This document shows, piece after piece, positions 38,359 to 39,983 of a stretch of 39,983 nucleotides of DNA. The stretch lies in the NCBI GenBank assembly GCA_021295695.1, contig JAGWBW010000007.1:1-39983 (forward strand), written 5' to 3'. The position numbers and the translations under genes are program-made. Numbering within the stretch: the stretch's first letter is position 1; every line of letters begins with the position of its first letter. The notes beneath the pieces are model-generated. The model was not told the origin of the DNA. It saw only the letters and a list, made by a program, of their open reading frames with translations, and did no database searches. The DNA is from Candidatus Latescibacterota bacterium. GTDB lineage: Bacteria > Latescibacterota > UBA2968.

Positions 38359-39362
38359 GTTTTTCCAGAGGGCTTATCTCGGCCCCCCAACACTTTTCTC
38401 AATCCCTCCTGAACCCGGCGATTTTGATTGTGCTGACGCACTCCTGCCTGAATCATAAACCGCGAAAGCCGGTCCTTTTTGGCCCTCATCCAGCGATTCA
38501 ATGGTGGATAGGCATACATTAGAAAACCAGAAAGACAAATTGTCAACGTAACATAGGCAACGATATCGGTATAAATATACGCGTTGCTAGCACCCGCAAA
38601 ACTAACCCCCGAATGCAACTCCAGCATGATTTTCCGGAAATCAGCAGATCGCACCATCACCAGCGAGGTAATAGACATTAGCGCCAACAAAATCATGCCG
38701 ACAAGCCCGGCCCAATAGTGTATCTTGCGATTGTACTTAAACACGGTATTGATAACCGTGCGGTCCTCCACCAGGTGCTCAAATCCCGACAAGCGCTCCA
38801 TTTGTGCTTCGAGCAACTCATTGCGGTGGGCCATCTCCTCGCGCCGCAACATCATATCGACCAACCCACCGATTTGCGCGGCCACCTCGTGCAGAAAATC
38901 CTCATCATCTTTTGTAAAATAACCCGGATCATCTTGCTTGTTCAGGAGTTCCAGCACACCTATCACCTCTCCGCGTCTGTTGTGCAGCGGGAAGGCCAGC
39001 ATGGTACGCGTTTCATACCCAAGCACATTGTGAAATAAAGGGTCTTTGGAGGTATCTAAGACATTTCGTACATCACCGCTCTTAAACACATGCCCTGCGA
39101 TACCCCTATTGCTCGGGATTCGCACCTGCGTGTCTTTTTCGACCCCTGCACCAACATGCGTATAAAGCTCATCCGTCAGGCGATTGTGAAAAAAAATCGA
39201 ACACTGTTCCGCCTCCAAATACGTGGAGATCTCATGCGCAATACCACTGATCAACCGGCCCTGGTTTGACGTCGCATTCATCAACCGACTAATTGTCAAC
39301 AGCGACTCCAAACGCTCCACGCGAGCGGTGAGGTCTTGAGAAATTTCGCTATCTTGTGCCAT
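38355..39362 (-). CDS. GAF domain protein with C-terminal PepSY-associated-type membrane helices
   Basis: A 335-residue sensor-like protein. A short N-terminal coiled coil (about 8-30) leads to a GAF domain (about 32-172; CSIFFHNRLTDELY, IPSNRGIAGHVF, AFPLHNRRGEVIGVLELLNK). A second coiled coil (173-200) connects to two membrane helices (about 216-238 and 262-285). The membrane part, KIHYWAGLVGMILLALMSITSL...ELHSG...DIVAYVTLTICLSGFLMY, resembles PepSY-associated or cytochrome-b-like pairs in having a His before helix 1 (H215) and LHxG (H250). No output enzyme (kinase, cyclase) is present. The soluble GAF domain is probably cytoplasmic and coupled to a membrane redox or ligand module (inference). 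AAGG lies about 8 bases before the ATG. Confidence 0.75.
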   Translation of the reverse strand: MAQDSEISQDLTARVERLESLLTISRLMNATSNQGRLISGIAHEISTYLEAEQCSIFFHNRLTDELYTHVGAGVEKDTQVRIPSNRGIAGHVFKSGDVRNVLDTSKDPLFHNVLGYETRTMLAFPLHNRRGEVIGVLELLNKQDDPGYFTKDDEDFLHEVAAQIGGLVDMMLRREEMAHRNELLEAQMERLSGFEHLVEDRTVINTVFKYNRKIHYWAGLVGMILLALMSITSLVMVRSADFRKIMLELHSGVSFAGASNAYIYTDIVAYVTLTICLSGFLMYAYPPLNRWMRAKKDRLSRFMIQAGVRQHNQNRRVQEGLRKVLGGRDKPSGKT

Positions 39363-39418
39363 GTACCAACCTTGAATACAAATCCATCGCCGATTTGAGG
39401 CTATTCTTCAATGCCTCC

Positions 39419-39447
39419 AATATACAAAACTATTTGGCGAAATACAA
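39419..39447 (-). promoter_or_regulatory. Possible sigma-70-type promoter of the GAF gene
   Basis: Minus strand: TTGTAT (39447-39442), a 17-base spacer, TATATT (39424-39419). It lies in the 105-base gap downstream of the CBM9-like gene. Confidence 0.45.
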
Positions 39448-39467
39448 ACCTCCTCGCCTTTTAACAC

Positions 39468-39983
39468 TTATCTCACCAATTCTGCTGTACCCCACAAACT
39501 CGGATCATAAGACACGGGCAAAATCTCCTCTGCCGTCCAAACTTGCCGTCCCAAATTTTTATCGCGCAACAAATAAGTAAAACCGATCCGATTATTCTCA
39601 TTGGGATCAAACCCGGTCATTGCAGCAGCGGGAATATGCGCTTCCAGACAATACCCTGTTTTGAGCATCTTCGAAGCCACCACTAAACGCTCGGGATCGC
39701 ACAACCTCGGATGCGCCCTCGCCCGTCGCAAACGAAACTGTCTTCCCCCTGCCCTGCCCTTTTTCCTGCCCGGCCAAAAACAAAAATGATGACAATAGCG
39801 GCTTCCTCGCGGCACATTACGCACATCGCGCGTATCAATCCACACCTGAAAACCATCACCGCGCAATGGACGGCGGACATCGGGCGCACGTCCTCCAGCA
39901 CCTTTTACATCAACGGCAAAAAACAATCCGGTATCGTGCCATGCCATATACACATCGGCAAAGGGATTTTTGCCCTCAATCCC
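39468..39983 (-). CDS. CBM9-like (DOMON-type) carbohydrate-binding domain protein, C-terminal part (5' end outside window)
   Basis: The frame is open to the window edge, giving at least 171 residues; the true start is off-window. The visible part reads as a beta-sandwich: NPFADVYMAWHDTGLFFAVDV, DGFQVWIDTRDVRN, then YCLEAHIPAAAMTGFDP and IGFTYLLRD...VWTAEEILPVSYDPSLWGTAEL. This is the strand order of family 9 carbohydrate-binding or sugar-end-binding domains, where W/F and D residues line the site. Basic, Arg-rich insertion around the middle (GRKKGRAGGRQFRLRRAR) is unusual for this fold. Whether an enzyme domain precedes it cannot be seen. Confidence 0.65.
   Translation of the reverse strand, partial: GIEGKNPFADVYMAWHDTGLFFAVDVKGAGGRAPDVRRPLRGDGFQVWIDTRDVRNVPRGSRYCHHFCFWPGRKKGRAGGRQFRLRRARAHPRLCDPERLVVASKMLKTGYCLEAHIPAAAMTGFDPNENNRIGFTYLLRDKNLGRQVWTAEEILPVSYDPSLWGTAELVR

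Noticed and set aside
1-39983. CRISPR arrays, tRNA or rRNA genes, transposases
   Set aside because: No spaced direct repeats, cloverleaf-like sequences, rRNA motifs or transposase motifs were recognised by eye. A covariance-model scan would be needed to exclude small RNAs.

Overview
The window looks like a chromosomal segment of an uncultured Gram-negative bacterium. Evidence for an outer membrane: a TonB-dependent receptor with an N-terminal carboxypeptidase-like regulatory domain, another outer-membrane barrel protein and several lipoproteins. The mix of Gfo/Idh/MocA dehydrogenases, an enolase-superfamily enzyme, a UxaA-type dehydratase, an amidohydrolase, a dockerin-bearing metalloprotease, HPr kinase and a CBM9-like protein resembles Latescibacterota or related FCB-group lineages. 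That assignment rests on gene content alone and is only moderately certain. Genes are densely packed, many start codons overlap the preceding stop, and no rRNA, tRNA, CRISPR array or transposase was recognised.

Layout. 1-6.2 kb: the N-terminal part of a D12-class DNA adenine methyltransferase (cut by the window edge), a dehydrogenase divergent from a mandelate racemase-like enzyme, a bidirectional terminator and a large TonB-dependent receptor. 6.4-13.3 kb: one long minus-strand operon reading anti-sigma-type kinase, hpf, hprK, TPR-like lipoprotein, aspartate kinase, NAD-dependent epimerase, BCCT transporter. It is headed by a near-consensus promoter, with a second divergent promoter driving two tandem antiporter-like membrane proteins (13.3-15.8 kb). 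15.8-22.8 kb (minus): outer-membrane protein, lipoprotein, glycogen-synthase-like glycosyltransferase, lipoprotein with a CycH/CcmI C-terminal-type domain, methionine aminopeptidase and a secreted zinc metalloprotease.

22.8-31.2 kb is a metal homeostasis island on the minus strand. A Mn/Zn-type ABC operon encodes a TroA-like binding protein, an ATPase, two permeases that each carry a C-terminal DtxR-like module, and a separate MntR-like repressor. Its promoter is overlapped by a 16-bp perfect palindrome. Upstream lies a feo operon (DtxR-like regulator with a Cys ligand, feoA, feoB, small Cys-rich FeoB partner) with its own promoter, inverted repeat and terminator. The two regulators differ at one metal-ligand position (Asp versus Cys), matching their neighbours.

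31.2-40 kb: an internally duplicated UxaA-family protein, a short palindromic repeat, an orphan YgiT-type zinc finger, and a probable selenoprotein. The last is an Spx/ArsC-like protein whose in-frame TGA sits exactly at the first cysteine of CxxC and is followed by a SECIS-like hairpin. Then come another dehydrogenase, an SRAP peptidase, an amidohydrolase, a class-II cytochrome c-like lipoprotein, a GAF-membrane fusion protein and a truncated CBM9-like gene.

The strongest leads are the UGA-containing Spx/ArsC-like gene and the transporter whose two permeases each contain a built-in metalloregulator-like domain.
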